NCBI RefSeq assembly: GCF_000722685.1
Contig: NZ_JPFV01000014.1
Location: forward strand, 1-50,116
Source: Streptococcus mitis
GTDB taxonomy: Bacteria > Bacillota > Bacilli > Lactobacillales > Streptococcaceae
Length of the DNA stretch: 50,116 bases
Direction: 5' to 3'
Part shown: in pieces, positions 1 to 8,697 of the stretch
Layout: each line of letters opens with the position of its first letter
How positions within the stretch are numbered: the stretch's first letter is position 1
Made by a program: the position numbers and the translations under genes
Notes under the pieces: generated by a model
The model's input: only the letters and a program-made list of their open reading frames with translations
What the model was told of the DNA's origin: nothing
Databases searched by the model: none

Positions 1-1871
1 ATAAGAGCATCCCCCTTCGCAACTGAACCTGTTGCGACTGGAGCTACTGAAGAGAAATCAGCTGTGTTTGTAACGATAACCATTGTTGTATCATCAAGAC
101 CAGCTGCAGCGATTTTGTTTGAATCAAATGTTCCAAGAACATCGCCAGCTTTTACCTTGTCACCTTGAGCAACTTTTGCTTCGAAACCTTCACCATTCAT
201 TGTTACAGTGTCGATACCAACGTGGATCAAGACTTCAGCACCATTAGTTGTTTTCAAACCAAAGGCATGTCCTGTTGGAAAGGCAATTGAAACTTCAGCA
301 TCAGCTGGTGCATAAACCACACCTTGGCTAGGTTTCACAGCAATACCTTGTCCCATAGCTCCACTTGAGAAGACTGGGTCATTGACATCAGCAAGAGCAA
401 CAACTTCACCAACGATAGGAGTTACAAGTGTTTCATTTTGAAGAGCTGCTGGAATGTTACCAGTTGTTTCTTCTTGGACCAAACGTTCTGTCTCTACTTC
501 AGTAGCAACTTCTTTTTCATCCTCATAACCAAACATATAAGTAAGAGCGAAACCAAGAACGAATGATACAGCTACCATAAGAAGATATTGTGCAAGTTGT
601 CCGTTACCAACATAAAGCATTGTACCAGGGATGATTGTGATACCATTACCAGTACCAGCAAGTCCAAGGATTGAAGCCAATCCACCACCGATTGCACCAG
701 CGATCAATGAAAGGAAGAATGGCTTACGGAAGCGCAAGTTCACCCCGAAGATAGCAGGCTCTGTAATACCGAGGAAGGCAGAAAGAGCAGCTGGGAAAGC
801 AAGTGTTTTCAGTTTTGGATTTTTAGTTTTAACACCAACCGCAACAGTTGCAGCACCTTGAGCTGTCATAGCCGCAGTGATGATAGCGTTGAATGGGTTA
901 GCATGGTCAGCAGCAAGCAATTGAACTTCAAGCAAGTTGAAGATATGGTGCACACCTGACACGACGATCAATTGGTGAACCCCACCAATCAAGAAACCAC
1001 CAAGACCAAATGGCATGCTAAGGATCGCTTTTGTAGCGATAAGGATGTAGTTTTCAACGACGTGGAAGACTGGTCCAATGACAAAGAGTCCAAGGATAGA
1101 CATAACTAAAAGTGTCACGAATGGTGTTACCAAAAGGTCAATCACATCTGGAACAACCTTGCGGACAAGTTTTTCAAATTTAGCTCCGACAACCCCGATG
1201 ATGAAGGCTGGAAGAACGGAACCTTGCAAACCAACAACAGGGATGAAACCAAAGAAGTTCATAGCTGTTACTTCACCACCTGAAGCGACCGCCCAAGCGT
1301 TTGGAAGTGAGCCAGAAACAAGCATCATACCAAGAACGATACCAACGGCTGGATTTCCACCGAATACACGGAAGGTTGACCACACAACCAATCCTGGCAA
1401 GATGATGAAGGCTGTATCTGTCAAGATTTGTGTGTAAGTTGCAAAGTCTCCTGGAAGTGGCATTTCAAGAGCGTTGAAAAGACCACGCACACCCATGAAG
1501 AGACCTGTCGCTACGATAACTGGGATGATTGGAACAAAAACGTCACCGAAAGTACGGATCGCACGTTGGAACCAGTTCCCTTGTTTAGCAGCTTCTGCTT
1601 TCATGTCATCTTTAGATGATGTTGGCAAACCAAGTGCAACAACTTCATCGTACATTTTGTTAACTGTACCTGTACCAAAGATGATTTGGTATTGACCTGA
1701 GTTAAAGAAAGCACCTTGAACTTTTTCCAAGTTCTCAATCACTTCTTTATTGATTTTTCCTTCATCTTTGACCATGACACGAAGACGAGTCGCACAGTGA
1801 GCTACACTGTTGACATTTTCACGTCCGCCCAAGGCATCGATGACTTTTTTTGCAATTTCCTGATTGTTCAT
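1..1871 (-). CDS. scrA: Sucrose-specific PTS permease EIIBCA, 3' end cut by window edge
   Basis: Imports sucrose through the membrane and phosphorylates it to sucrose-6-phosphate with phosphate from HPr. Domains in order: EIIB at the N terminus with the phosphorylated cysteine Cys26 in HCATRLRV; a multi-pass EIIC with the ITEPAIFG signature; a C-terminal EIIA with the histidine in LIHVGIDT. About 623 codons are visible and the frame is open to base 1, so only the last few residues are missing. The start ATG is the complement of 1869-1871, giving MNNQEIAKKV; on its strand it follows an AAGGAGA Shine-Dalgarno. It is divergent from scrB-scrR, whose product hydrolyses the sucrose-6-phosphate made here. 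Sucrose specificity rests mainly on this context; the family call is certain. Confidence 0.95.
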   Translation of the reverse strand, partial: MNNQEIAKKVIDALGGRENVNSVAHCATRLRVMVKDEGKINKEVIENLEKVQGAFFNSGQYQIIFGTGTVNKMYDEVVALGLPTSSKDDMKAEAAKQGNWFQRAIRTFGDVFVPIIPVIVATGLFMGVRGLFNALEMPLPGDFATYTQILTDTAFIILPGLVVWSTFRVFGGNPAVGIVLGMMLVSGSLPNAWAVASGGEVTAMNFFGFIPVVGLQGSVLPAFIIGVVGAKFEKLVRKVVPDVIDLLVTPFVTLLVMSILGLFVIGPVFHVVENYILIATKAILSMPFGLGGFLIGGVHQLIVVSGVHHIFNLLEVQLLAADHANPFNAIITAAMTAQGAATVAVGVKTKNPKLKTLAFPAALSAFLGITEPAIFGVNLRFRKPFFLSLIAGAIGGGLASILGLAGTGNGITIIPGTMLYVGNGQLAQYLLMVAVSFVLGFALTYMFGYEDEKEVATEVETERLVQEETTGNIPAALQNETLVTPIVGEVVALADVNDPVFSSGAMGQGIAVKPSQGVVYAPADAEVSIAFPTGHAFGLKTTNGAEVLIHVGIDTVTMNGEGFEAKVAQGDKVKAGDVLGTFDSNKIAAAGLDDTTMVIVTNTADFSSVAPVATGSVAKGDAL

Positions 1872-1908
1872 TTGCAAAAATCTCCTTATATAAAATTTTG
1901 TTATTGTT

Positions 1909-1922
1909 TGAAAGCGATTTTA
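1909..1922. promoter_or_regulatory. Possible cre-like site in scrA leader
   Basis: TGAAAGCGATTTTA matches the first half of the CcpA cre consensus well, but the second half lacks the usual C-A ending. It lies between the scrA promoter and start codon, where a roadblock site would act. Weak evidence. Confidence 0.3.
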
Positions 1923-1939
1923 TTCGCCCTACGACTATT

Positions 1940-1977
1940 ATTTTATCATGTTTTAGAAATATGTCAAGCGTTTTGCA
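1940..1977 (-). promoter_or_regulatory. scrA promoter with overlapping ScrR-type operator
   Basis: On the minus strand a perfect -35 TTGACA (complement of 1962-1967) is followed, after 16 nt, by TAAAAT (1940-1945) with the extended -10 TG. The imperfect palindrome TGTCAAGCGTTTTGCA (1962-1977) covers the -35 box. It matches the operator on the scrB side (2145-2160) closely, with the same CAA-n-CG-TTT core typical of LacI-family sites. Repressor binding here should block scrA. The operator assignment to ScrR is inferred from position and repetition. Confidence 0.75.
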
Positions 1978-2144
1978 GAAAAAATATTCTATCCACTTAG
2001 TGGGCACGCCATAGATTGATTGTTTTTGACTGTTTTAGCAGGTTTTCCTTAAAAAAATAAGTTTAAAATCTTGGTTAAAAGGGAGATTTTTCATTATCTT
2101 TCATATTTTCGTGAAAATTTGATTGCTTTCCTGCATTTATTTTA

Positions 2145-2184
2145 TGACAAACGTTTGACAGTTTTTTCTCTTTTTCAACATAAA
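2145..2184 (+). promoter_or_regulatory. scrB promoter with overlapping ScrR-type operator
   Basis: The near-perfect palindrome TGACAAACGTTTGACA (2145-2160) contains the -35 TTGACA (2155-2160). A modest -10 CATAAA follows at 2179-2184 with an 18-nt spacer. The arrangement mirrors the scrA side: both promoters carry a LacI-family operator on the -35 box, so one repressor (ScrR) can shut both arms. Promoter and palindrome are seen; the repressor identity is inferred. Confidence 0.75.
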
Positions 2185-2201
2185 AGGCTTGCTTTTTTTT
2201 C

Positions 2202-2215
2202 CGAAAACGGTTACT
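2202..2215 (+). promoter_or_regulatory. cre-like CcpA site upstream of scrB
   Basis: CGAAAACGGTTACT fits the cre consensus TGWAANCGNTNNCW with one mismatch at the first base. It lies downstream of the scrB -10 box and 35 nt before the start codon, a usual place for CcpA repression. This would impose glucose repression on sucrose hydrolase expression. Confidence 0.55.
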
Positions 2216-2250
2216 ATTAAAAGTGATAAGATTTTCGGAGGAATGAAAGA

Positions 2251-3705
2251 ATGGAATGGACAACTGAGCGTCGTTACAGACTTTATCAAGATTGGACGCA
2301 AGAAGAAATTAAGAATATTAAGGAAAATATGGCACAATCTCCATGGCATACTCATTACCATGTTGAGCCAAAAACAGGACTTCTCAACGACCCAAATGGC
2401 TTTTCTTACTTTGATGGAAAGTGGATTGTTTTTTATCAGAACTTTCCTTTCGGTGCCGCCCACGGTTTGAAATCTTGGGTGCAATTGGAAAGCGAGGACT
2501 TGGTTCATTTCACAGAAACTGGAGTCAAAGTTTTGCCTGATACTCCATTAGATAGCCACGGCGCCTACTCTGGTTCTGCTATGCAGTTTGGCGATAACTT
2601 ATTCCTATTCTATACAGGAAATGTCCGCGATGAAAATTGGATCCGTCACCCATACCAGATTGGGGCTTTGATGGATAAGGATGGCAATATTACGAAGATT
2701 GACAAGATTTTAATTGACCAACCAGCAGATTCTACAGACCACTTCCGCGATCCGCAAATTTTTAATTTTAAAGGTCAATATTATGCCATCGTCGGTGGAC
2801 AGGACTTGGAGAAAAAAGGCTTCGTCCGTCTCTACAAAGCTATTAACAACGACTACACCAATTGGAAAGCTGTTGGCGACCTTGACTTTGCTAACGACCG
2901 CACTGCCTACATGATGGAATGTCCAAATCTGGTCTTTGTAGGCGAACAACCTGTCCTTCTCTACTGTCCACAAGGATTAGATAAGGATGTTCTAGATTAC
3001 GACAATATCTATCCAAATATGTATAAAATCGGGGCTTCCTTTGACCCTGAAAATGCCAAAATGGTAGATGTGTCTCAACTTCAAAATATGGATTACGGTT
3101 TTGAAGCCTATGCAACTCAAGCCTTCAACGCTCCTGATGGACGTGCTCTAGCAGTTAGCTGGCTTGGTTTACCAGATGTTTCTTATCCATCTGACCGTTT
3201 TGACCATCAAGGAACCTTCTCTTTGGTCAAAGAACTCACTATCAAAGACGGTAAACTCTACCAATACCCAGTCTCAGCGATCAAGGACCTTCGTGCGTCT
3301 GAAGAAGCCTTCTCAAACCGTGCTCAAACAAAGAACACCTATGAACTTGAACTCAACTTGGAAGCCAATAGCCAAAGTGAGATTGTCTTACTTGCTGACA
3401 AAGAAGGCAAGGGACTTTCAATCAACTTTGACCTTGTAAATGGTCAAGTAACAGTGGATCGTAGCCAGGCTGGTGAACAGTACGCCCAAGAATTTGGGAC
3501 AACTCGTTCTTGCCCTATCGATAATCAGGCTACTACTGCTACAATCTTCATCGATAACTCTGTCTTTGAAATTTTCATCAATAAAGGAGAAAAAGTATTT
3601 TCTGGTCGTGTCTTCCCACATGCGGACCAAAATGGTATCCTGATCAAGTCTGGAAATCCAACTGGAACTTACTATGAATTAGATTATGGTCGCAAAACTA
3701 ACTGA
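2251..3705 (+). CDS. scrB: Sucrose-6-phosphate hydrolase (GH32)
   Basis: Cleaves the sucrose-6-phosphate delivered by ScrA into glucose-6-phosphate and fructose in the cytoplasm. The 484-residue protein has the GH32 five-blade signature: LLNDPNG with nucleophile Asp47, FRDPQ with the transition-state Asp167, and MECPN with acid/base Glu223. A C-terminal beta-sandwich (about 345-480) follows. There is no signal peptide, which fits an intracellular phosphate-sugar enzyme. The start at 2251 was chosen because GGAGG at 2237-2241 is 9 nt upstream; the ATG at 2243 is in another frame and too close. The 3' end overlaps scrR by 20 nt, indicating co-transcription. Confidence 0.95.
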   Translation: MEWTTERRYRLYQDWTQEEIKNIKENMAQSPWHTHYHVEPKTGLLNDPNGFSYFDGKWIVFYQNFPFGAAHGLKSWVQLESEDLVHFTETGVKVLPDTPLDSHGAYSGSAMQFGDNLFLFYTGNVRDENWIRHPYQIGALMDKDGNITKIDKILIDQPADSTDHFRDPQIFNFKGQYYAIVGGQDLEKKGFVRLYKAINNDYTNWKAVGDLDFANDRTAYMMECPNLVFVGEQPVLLYCPQGLDKDVLDYDNIYPNMYKIGASFDPENAKMVDVSQLQNMDYGFEAYATQAFNAPDGRALAVSWLGLPDVSYPSDRFDHQGTFSLVKELTIKDGKLYQYPVSAIKDLRASEEAFSNRAQTKNTYELELNLEANSQSEIVLLADKEGKGLSINFDLVNGQVTVDRSQAGEQYAQEFGTTRSCPIDNQATTATIFIDNSVFEIFINKGEKVFSGRVFPHADQNGILIKSGNPTGTYYELDYGRKTN

Positions 3706-4651
3706 TGTCGCAAAACTTGCAGGTGTCAGCCCTACTACCGTTTCTAGGGTTATCAATAAAAAAGGCTATCTCTCTGAGAAAACCATTCAAAAGGTCAATG
3801 AAGCCATGCGAGAATTGGGCTATAAACCCAATAATCTGGCTCGTAGTCTGCAAGGAAAATCAGCTAAGTTAATCGGCTTGATTTTCCCAAACATTTCCAA
3901 TGTTTTCTATGCAGAATTGATTGATAAGCTGGAACACCAACTATTTAAGAATGGTTACAAGACCATCATTTGTAACAGCGAGCACGATTCTGAAAAGGAA
4001 CGCGAGTACATCGAAATGTTAGAAGCCAATCAGGTGGACGGCATCATTTCTGGTAGTCACAACCTAGGAATCGAAGACTACAATCGTGTGACCGCACCGA
4101 TTATTTCCTTTGACCGAAACTTATCACCAGACATTCCTGTCGTTTCCTCTGACAACTATGCTGGTGGTGTTCTTGCTGCCCAGACTTTGGTTAAGACAGG
4201 CGCCCAGTCTATCATTATGATTACAGGGAATGACAATTCCAATTCTCCAACTGGATTGCGCCACGCTGGTTTTGCATCCGTACTCCCAAAAGCTCCTATT
4301 ATCAATGTTTCCAGTGACTTTTCTCCTGTCAGAAAAGAAATGGAAATCAAGAATATCTTGACGCGACAAAAACCAGATGCCATCTTTGCTTCGGATGATT
4401 TGACTGCCATTCTGGTCATTAAAATTGCTCAAGAACTGGGAATCTCTGTCCCAGAAGATCTCAAAGTCATCGGCTATGATGGGACTTACTTTATCGAGAA
4501 TTACTACTCTCATTTAACAACGATTAAGCAACCTATGCAAGAGATTGCCCAACTCACTGTTGACCTCCTATTACAAAAGATCGAAGGCAAGGAAGTCGCA
4601 ACAACCGGTTACTTCTTACCAGTCACCCTATTACCAGGAAAAAGTATTTGA
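3686..4651 (+). CDS. scrR: Sucrose operon repressor, LacI/GalR family
   Basis: A DNA-binding repressor of 321 residues. The N-terminal LacI helix-turn-helix (about residues 4-24, DVAKLAGVSPTTVSRV) is followed by the hinge and a periplasmic-binding-protein-like effector domain, with KLIGLIFPN opening it and ASDDLTAI and VIGYDGT as conserved motifs. It overlaps the scrB 3' end, so it is translated from the scrB message. Its targets are probably the two palindromes at 1962-1977 and 2145-2160, making the regulon autoregulated; the inducing sugar is inferred from context. The stop codon abuts a BOX element, and a bidirectional hairpin terminator lies at 4812-4842. Confidence 0.92.
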   Translation: MVAKLTDVAKLAGVSPTTVSRVINKKGYLSEKTIQKVNEAMRELGYKPNNLARSLQGKSAKLIGLIFPNISNVFYAELIDKLEHQLFKNGYKTIICNSEHDSEKEREYIEMLEANQVDGIISGSHNLGIEDYNRVTAPIISFDRNLSPDIPVVSSDNYAGGVLAAQTLVKTGAQSIIMITGNDNSNSPTGLRHAGFASVLPKAPIINVSSDFSPVRKEMEIKNILTRQKPDAIFASDDLTAILVIKIAQELGISVPEDLKVIGYDGTYFIENYYSHLTTIKQPMQEIAQLTVDLLLQKIEGKEVATTGYFLPVTLLPGKSI

Positions 4652-4802
4652 TACTCAATGAGAATCTCTTCAAACCACGTCAGCGTCGCCTTACCGTAGA
4701 TATATGTAACTGACTTCGTCAGTCTTATCTACAACCTCAAAGCAGTGCTTTGAGCAACTTGCGGCTAGCTTCCTAGTTTGCTCTTTGATTTTCATTGAGT
4801 AT
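4651..4802 (+). repeat. BOX element, boxA-boxB-boxC
   Basis: A 152-bp element with inverted ends (ATACTCAATG at the left, CATTGAGTAT at the right). It contains the boxA core that BOX-PCR primers target (CGTCAGCGTCGCCTTACCG, 4679-4697), one central boxB unit with hairpins (ACTGACTTCGTCAGT; CAAAGCAGTGCTTTG) and a boxC end. BOX elements are typical of S. pneumoniae and close relatives. This one starts at the scrR stop codon, so it lies in the 3' untranslated part of the scr transcript, before the terminator. Confidence 0.92.
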
Positions 4803-4811
4803 AAGCACAAG

Positions 4812-4842
4812 AAAACTCAGACCGAATTCGTCTGAGTTTTTT
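4812..4842. terminator. Bidirectional terminator between scrR and mvaA
   Basis: An 11-bp perfect stem, AAAACTCAGAC (4812-4822) pairing with 4830-4840, with a 7-nt loop and T-rich flanks on both strands. It ends the converging scrB-scrR and mvaS-mvaA transcripts. Its last bases touch the mvaA stop codon. Confidence 0.9.
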
Positions 4843-6115
4843 ATGATCTTAAATTTTCTAGGTAGCGCTGGGCTGTCTCTAGGTTAAAGGTTTTATCTGC
4901 GATGAGGCGCTCGACTAGGGGAGCAACCTCGGATTCACTAGCACCTGCTAGGAGAGCCAAGGATTTGGCCTGCAATTTCATGTGACCTTGCTGAATTCCT
5001 GTACTCACCAAGGCTTTGAGGGCCGCAAAGTTTTGGGCGAGACCGATAGACACGATAATCTGAGCTAATTCTTTAGCAGAAGGATTTCCTAGTAATTCAT
5101 GACTGAGGGCTACACGAGGGTTGAGGCCGATAGAGCCGCCTTTGGTCGCTACAGGCATGGGCAGGGTCACCTCACCGACCAATTCTTCTCTTTCAAGGTC
5201 CAGTGTCCATTGACTAAGACCTTGATAGTGTCCTTCTCTACTAGCAAAGGCATGGGCTCCTGCCTCAATAGCACGCCAGTCATTACCAGTTGCAATCAAA
5301 ACGGCATCAATACCATTAAAAATCCCTTTATTGTGGGTAGCTGCTCGATAAGGATCAGCTTGCGCAAATTGGCTCGCCAAAGCAATTTTCTCTGCATTTT
5401 CTCGTCCTTGATCCTTTTGACGGCTCAAATAGCGAAAGGCGATGCGACAACTTGCAGTAACCAAAGAATCGGTCGCGTAGTTAGACAGAATACCCATGAG
5501 ACTCTGTCCCTGACTGAGTTCTTCTACGACTGGCTTCAAGGCTTCCAGCATGGTATTGAGCATATTTGCTCCCATGGCTTCCTGCGTATCGACATGGAGA
5601 TAAACAACGAGGAAGTCTGTTTCGCCTTTAATCTGCTCTACATGCAAATCACGCGCCCCTCCTCCGCGTTTAACGATAGAAGGATAGGCTTGATTAGCAA
5701 GTTCTAAGAGTTCTGCTTTCTTGCTGGTGATCTTCTCCTGCGCTTGTTCAGGATCAGCAACTTGATAAAGAGCTACCTGACCAATCATCTGACGCTCATG
5801 GACTTGTGCAGTAAAACCGCCTGCACGCTTGATGATTTTACTTGCATAGCTGGCCGCAGCAACCACTGACGGCTCTTCCGTCACATAGGGAACTGTGTAT
5901 TCCTGACCATTGACAAGAACCTCTGGAACCAGCGAATAAGGCAGAGAAAAAGTTCCCACTACATTCTCACTCAGCTGGTCTGCGACAGTCACACTAATCT
6001 GTTCATCCTGCTCCAGACTGGTTTGTTTTTCAGGACTAAGGAGCGCCTGAGCTTTTAACAGCTCGAGGCGCTCTTGGTATGATTTTTTAGAAAATCCATT
6101 CCAACTTATCTTCAT
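4841..6115 (-). CDS. mvaA: Hydroxymethylglutaryl-CoA reductase (class II), degradative-type fold
   Basis: Reduces HMG-CoA to mevalonate, the committed step of the mevalonate route to isopentenyl diphosphate in streptococci. The 424-residue protein has the class II motifs: ENVVG near residue 51, EEPSV with the catalytic Glu near residue 80, NKGIFNG with the Lys, GNDWRAIEAG with the Asp, and QGHM with the C-terminal His. The ATG overlaps the mvaS stop by one base, so the two are translationally coupled and act in sequence. No membrane anchor is seen, as expected for a bacterial enzyme. The bidirectional hairpin at 4812-4842 follows the stop at once. Confidence 0.95.
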   Translation of the reverse strand: MKISWNGFSKKSYQERLELLKAQALLSPEKQTSLEQDEQISVTVADQLSENVVGTFSLPYSLVPEVLVNGQEYTVPYVTEEPSVVAAASYASKIIKRAGGFTAQVHERQMIGQVALYQVADPEQAQEKITSKKAELLELANQAYPSIVKRGGGARDLHVEQIKGETDFLVVYLHVDTQEAMGANMLNTMLEALKPVVEELSQGQSLMGILSNYATDSLVTASCRIAFRYLSRQKDQGRENAEKIALASQFAQADPYRAATHNKGIFNGIDAVLIATGNDWRAIEAGAHAFASREGHYQGLSQWTLDLEREELVGEVTLPMPVATKGGSIGLNPRVALSHELLGNPSAKELAQIIVSIGLAQNFAALKALVSTGIQQGHMKLQAKSLALLAGASESEVAPLVERLIADKTFNLETAQRYLENLRS

Positions 6116-7287
6116 TATTTTTCAACCTTGCTATAACGGCGTTGGTGGTCCACAATTTCAACCAAGGCAAAATCTTGATTTTCATAGCCAGCAAACTGGG
6201 CAGAGTTTGTTTCATCCAATACCACTTCCTCAAAGAAGACTTTTTCATAGTCCGCAACAGACAGGGCAGTTCTTTGGTTGAGCTTGTTCAAACGCTCTTT
6301 ATCCAGATAAGCTTCATATCCTTCAACCAATTCACCACTGAAGAACTCAGCCACAGCACCACTTCCGTAACTATAAAGGGCAATTTTATCCCCAGCCTTC
6401 AAGCTATCTGTATTTTCCAAGAGAGATAAAAGTCCAAGGAAAAGTGAACCTGTATAGATATTCCCCACCTTTTGACTGTAGAGAATAGACTGGTCAAAAT
6501 GCCTTTGCAAGAGGTCTTTTTTCTCTTGAGGCAGGTTCTTATCCACGATTTTTTTCAAGCCTTTTAGCGCTAATTTAGGATAAGGCAAGTGGAAGCAAAC
6601 AGCCGCAAAATCATCCAAAGTAAGCTGGTAGCGTTTTTGGTATTCAAGCCAAGTTGTTTTCAAACTATCCAAATATTGTTGAGTAGAATAGACACCATTT
6701 ACATAAGGCGTTGTCGAGTAATTTGGACGCCAAAAGTCCATGATGTCACGGGTTTGAGCCACATTGTCATTATTAAAGGCCATAATGCGTGGATTTTGTG
6801 TAATCAACATAGCCACACTTCCAGCACCCTGAGTTGGTTCTCCTGGAGTTTCAATACCGTATTTGGCAATGTCACTGGCAATGACCAAGACTTTGGACTC
6901 TGGAGAATTTTCCACATGCAATTTGGCATAATGAAGGGCAGCTGTCGCTCCGTAGCAGGCTTCTTTAATCTCGAAACTACGAGCAAAGGGCTGGATGCCC
7001 AGCAAGCCATGTACAAAGACGGCCGCAGCCTTACTCTGGTCAATTCCTGACTCGGTAGCCACAATGACCATGTCAATTTCTTGTCTTTCTTGCTCAGTTA
7101 AAATAGAGTCACTTGCACCGGCCGCCAAGGTCACGATATCCTCCGTTAGGGGCGCAATACTCAATTCCTTGAGCAAAAGTCCTTTGCTTAATTTTTCAGG
7201 GTCAATGCCCCTCGCTTCTGCTAAGTCTTGTAATTTCAAGACATATTGACTGGTCGCAAAACCAATCTTATCAATACCGATTGTCAT
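6115..7287 (-). CDS. mvaS: Hydroxymethylglutaryl-CoA synthase
   Basis: Condenses acetyl-CoA with acetoacetyl-CoA to HMG-CoA, the substrate of the next gene, mvaA. The catalytic Cys111 (EACYGA) and Glu79 (ATES) fall at the positions known for Gram-positive MvaS; the conserved His is in CFHLPYPK. I chose MTIGIDKIGF (ATG complement of 7285-7287, 390 residues) because AGAGG sits a few bases upstream. An in-frame ATG at 7311 adds eight residues but has no ribosome binding site. It opens a two-gene mevalonate operon; the mevalonate kinases are not in this window. Confidence 0.95.
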   Translation of the reverse strand: MTIGIDKIGFATSQYVLKLQDLAEARGIDPEKLSKGLLLKELSIAPLTEDIVTLAAGASDSILTEQERQEIDMVIVATESGIDQSKAAAVFVHGLLGIQPFARSFEIKEACYGATAALHYAKLHVENSPESKVLVIASDIAKYGIETPGEPTQGAGSVAMLITQNPRIMAFNNDNVAQTRDIMDFWRPNYSTTPYVNGVYSTQQYLDSLKTTWLEYQKRYQLTLDDFAAVCFHLPYPKLALKGLKKIVDKNLPQEKKDLLQRHFDQSILYSQKVGNIYTGSLFLGLLSLLENTDSLKAGDKIALYSYGSGAVAEFFSGELVEGYEAYLDKERLNKLNQRTALSVADYEKVFFEEVVLDETNSAQFAGYENQDFALVEIVDHQRRYSKVEK

Positions 7288-7331
7288 ATTTACCTCTGTT
7301 TTATCATTCATGTAAAAAATCGTTCTATACT

Positions 7332-7341
7332 ATTTTATCAC
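7332..7341 (-). promoter_or_regulatory. Probable mvaS promoter -10 region
   Basis: On the minus strand TGATAAAAT gives an extended -10 (hexamer complement of 7332-7337), 44 nt upstream of the chosen mvaS ATG. No convincing -35 box is visible, which is tolerated with an extended -10 in streptococci. Confidence 0.45.
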
Positions 7342-7360
7342 AAATGGCAGTAAAAGAGAG

Positions 7361-7390
7361 AAAAAAGACTTGATTCACCAAATCAAGCCT
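7361..7390 (-). terminator. Terminator after yjjB
   Basis: On the minus strand the inverted repeat GCTTGATT...AATCAAGT closes a short loop and is followed by a T run (complement of 7361-7366). It separates the yjjP-yjjB transcript from mvaS. Confidence 0.8.
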
Positions 7391-7399
7391 CTTGTTCTT

Positions 7400-7849
7400 C
7401 TAACGATTTTGCTGTTTTCGTAAGTAGGAATACAGTCTGAGAATCACTGTTCCGCTAGCCATACCAATAGAGATTACCAGAGCCAACATGACAACTAAAG
7501 TTGCACTAGCAATGGCGTGACTATAGTCTCCTGTCACAAAAAAGGCAGTTGTCCGATAAGACAGATATCCCGGGACCAGAGGGGCCAAGATAGCCAAGAT
7601 AAAGACCACAGCAGGGGTCTTGTAAATAATACTTAAAATCTGACTGACACAAGAACCAATAATAGCGGCAATGAAGGTAGCTACAATGACATTGGTTGGT
7701 TCCTTGAGCAAAAGATAGATTAGCCAGACAGCCATGCCCAAAATCCCTCCCGGTAAGAGCATGGACCGTTGAACATTAAGTACGATTAAAAAAGTGATGA
7801 TAGCAAGAAGACTTGCCACTGCTTGTAATAAAAAGGTTGTTAGTGTCAT
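7400..7849 (-). CDS. YjjB/ThrE_2-type membrane protein, putative amino-acid or dicarboxylate exporter subunit
   Basis: A 149-residue integral membrane protein with four or five hydrophobic segments across nearly its whole length (residues about 3-130). It matches the small YjjB (DUF3815) half of the ThrE exporter fold. The larger half is the next gene upstream, separated by one base, so the two probably form one transporter. ThrE exports threonine and serine in corynebacteria, and E. coli YjjP/YjjB has been linked to succinate export; the substrate here is unknown. A hairpin terminator follows. Confidence 0.8.
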   Translation of the reverse strand: MTLTTFLLQAVASLLAIITFLIVLNVQRSMLLPGGILGMAVWLIYLLLKEPTNVIVATFIAAIIGSCVSQILSIIYKTPAVVFILAILAPLVPGYLSYRTTAFFVTGDYSHAIASATLVVMLALVISIGMASGTVILRLYSYLRKQQNR

Positions 7850-7850
7850 A

Positions 7851-8609
7851 TTAGTTCATCAATACCAAGGCGACAGAAGTTCCTGCCCCTAAAGCAAGGG
7901 TAATGAGTAGGGATTCAAACATCTTACTCATACCAGAGTTTATGTGGTTGGTCATGATATCCCGAACCGCATTGGTCAAGGCAATTCCTGGTACAAAAGG
8001 CATGACCGCACCAGCTATAATCAAATCTGCTGTTGAAGGAAAGCCTGTGTAGCGAGCCCAAAACTGGGCTATCATCCCAAAGACAAAGGCTCCAGCAAAG
8101 GCTGTTACAAAGGGAATTCGGATAAACTTCTCCACATAGAGGGAAAAGGCAAAACCAAACAAGGTAGCCACTCCTGCCCCAAGTGCGTCGTAGATATTCC
8201 CACTAAACATAACCGAAAAGAAAGGGGCACTAAAGGTCGCAGCCAAAGTTACCTGCAACTTAGTATAGGGAAGGGGTTGGGCTTGCAAAGCCTTCAATTG
8301 CTTAAAGGCTGTCTCTAAATCAATCTGTCCTCCAACCAGCTGACGAGAAATCTGGTTCACATCGCAGACTTTTTCGATGTTATAAGAAGAGGAGGTCACA
8401 CGCTTCATACGCGAAATATTGGTATTTTCAATAGAGAAAAAGATAGCGGCAGGCATGGCAAGGACATTGCAATCCACAATCCCCTGCGAATGCGCGATCC
8501 GAATCATGGTATCTTCTACACGATGGATTTCTGAGCCACTTTTAAGGAGAATAGTCCCCGCTAGCATAATCACATCGATGACGGCATTTAATTCTCTTGA
8601 TTCTTCCAT
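7851..8609 (-). CDS. YjjP/ThrE_1-type membrane protein, putative exporter subunit
   Basis: A 252-residue protein of the YjjP (DUF1212) family. The N-terminal 110 residues are soluble and carry the conserved stretches LLKSGSEIHRVEDTM and ITSI-like VTSSSYNIEKV. The C-terminal half has about five membrane segments with the FMPFVPGIALTNAVRD-type signature (here VMPFVPGIALTNAVRD). In ThrE the two halves are fused; here they are adjacent genes. The ATG follows a strong AGGAGG with 6 nt spacing, and an extended -10 (TGATAGAAT) lies 28 nt upstream. Transported molecule unknown. Confidence 0.82.
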   Translation of the reverse strand: MEESRELNAVIDVIMLAGTILLKSGSEIHRVEDTMIRIAHSQGIVDCNVLAMPAAIFFSIENTNISRMKRVTSSSYNIEKVCDVNQISRQLVGGQIDLETAFKQLKALQAQPLPYTKLQVTLAATFSAPFFSVMFSGNIYDALGAGVATLFGFAFSLYVEKFIRIPFVTAFAGAFVFGMIAQFWARYTGFPSTADLIIAGAVMPFVPGIALTNAVRDIMTNHINSGMSKMFESLLITLALGAGTSVALVLMN

Positions 8610-8660
8610 GCTTGCCTCCTTTTATCAACTCCCTCTATTCTATCACAAATCCGGACTCAA

Positions 8661-8694
8661 AAAAAATCTTTGCCATGAAATCATGACAAAGATT
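8661..8694 (-). terminator. Strong terminator after stkP
   Basis: On the minus strand a 14-bp stem (AATCTTTGTCATGA with its partner, one G-T pair, 2-nt apical loop) is followed by eight T. It begins 3 nt after the stkP stop and closes the gmk-to-stkP run. Confidence 0.92.
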
Positions 8695-8697
8695 CGT

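Noticed and set aside
1078..1437. Plus-strand frames inside scrA
   Set aside because: They are shadows of the well-supported minus-strand permease and have no family motifs.
4679..4780. BOX hairpins read as a CRISPR-like array
   Set aside because: There is one copy of each unit, no regular spacers and no cas genes; the sequence is a BOX element.
5099..5707. 202-codon plus-strand frame inside mvaA
   Set aside because: It is antisense to an intact enzyme, lacks a ribosome site and matches nothing recognisable.
7288..7311. Eight extra N-terminal codons of mvaS from the ATG at 7311
   Set aside because: No ribosome site precedes 7311, while AGAGG precedes the ATG at 7287 and the catalytic Cys then falls at the known position 111.
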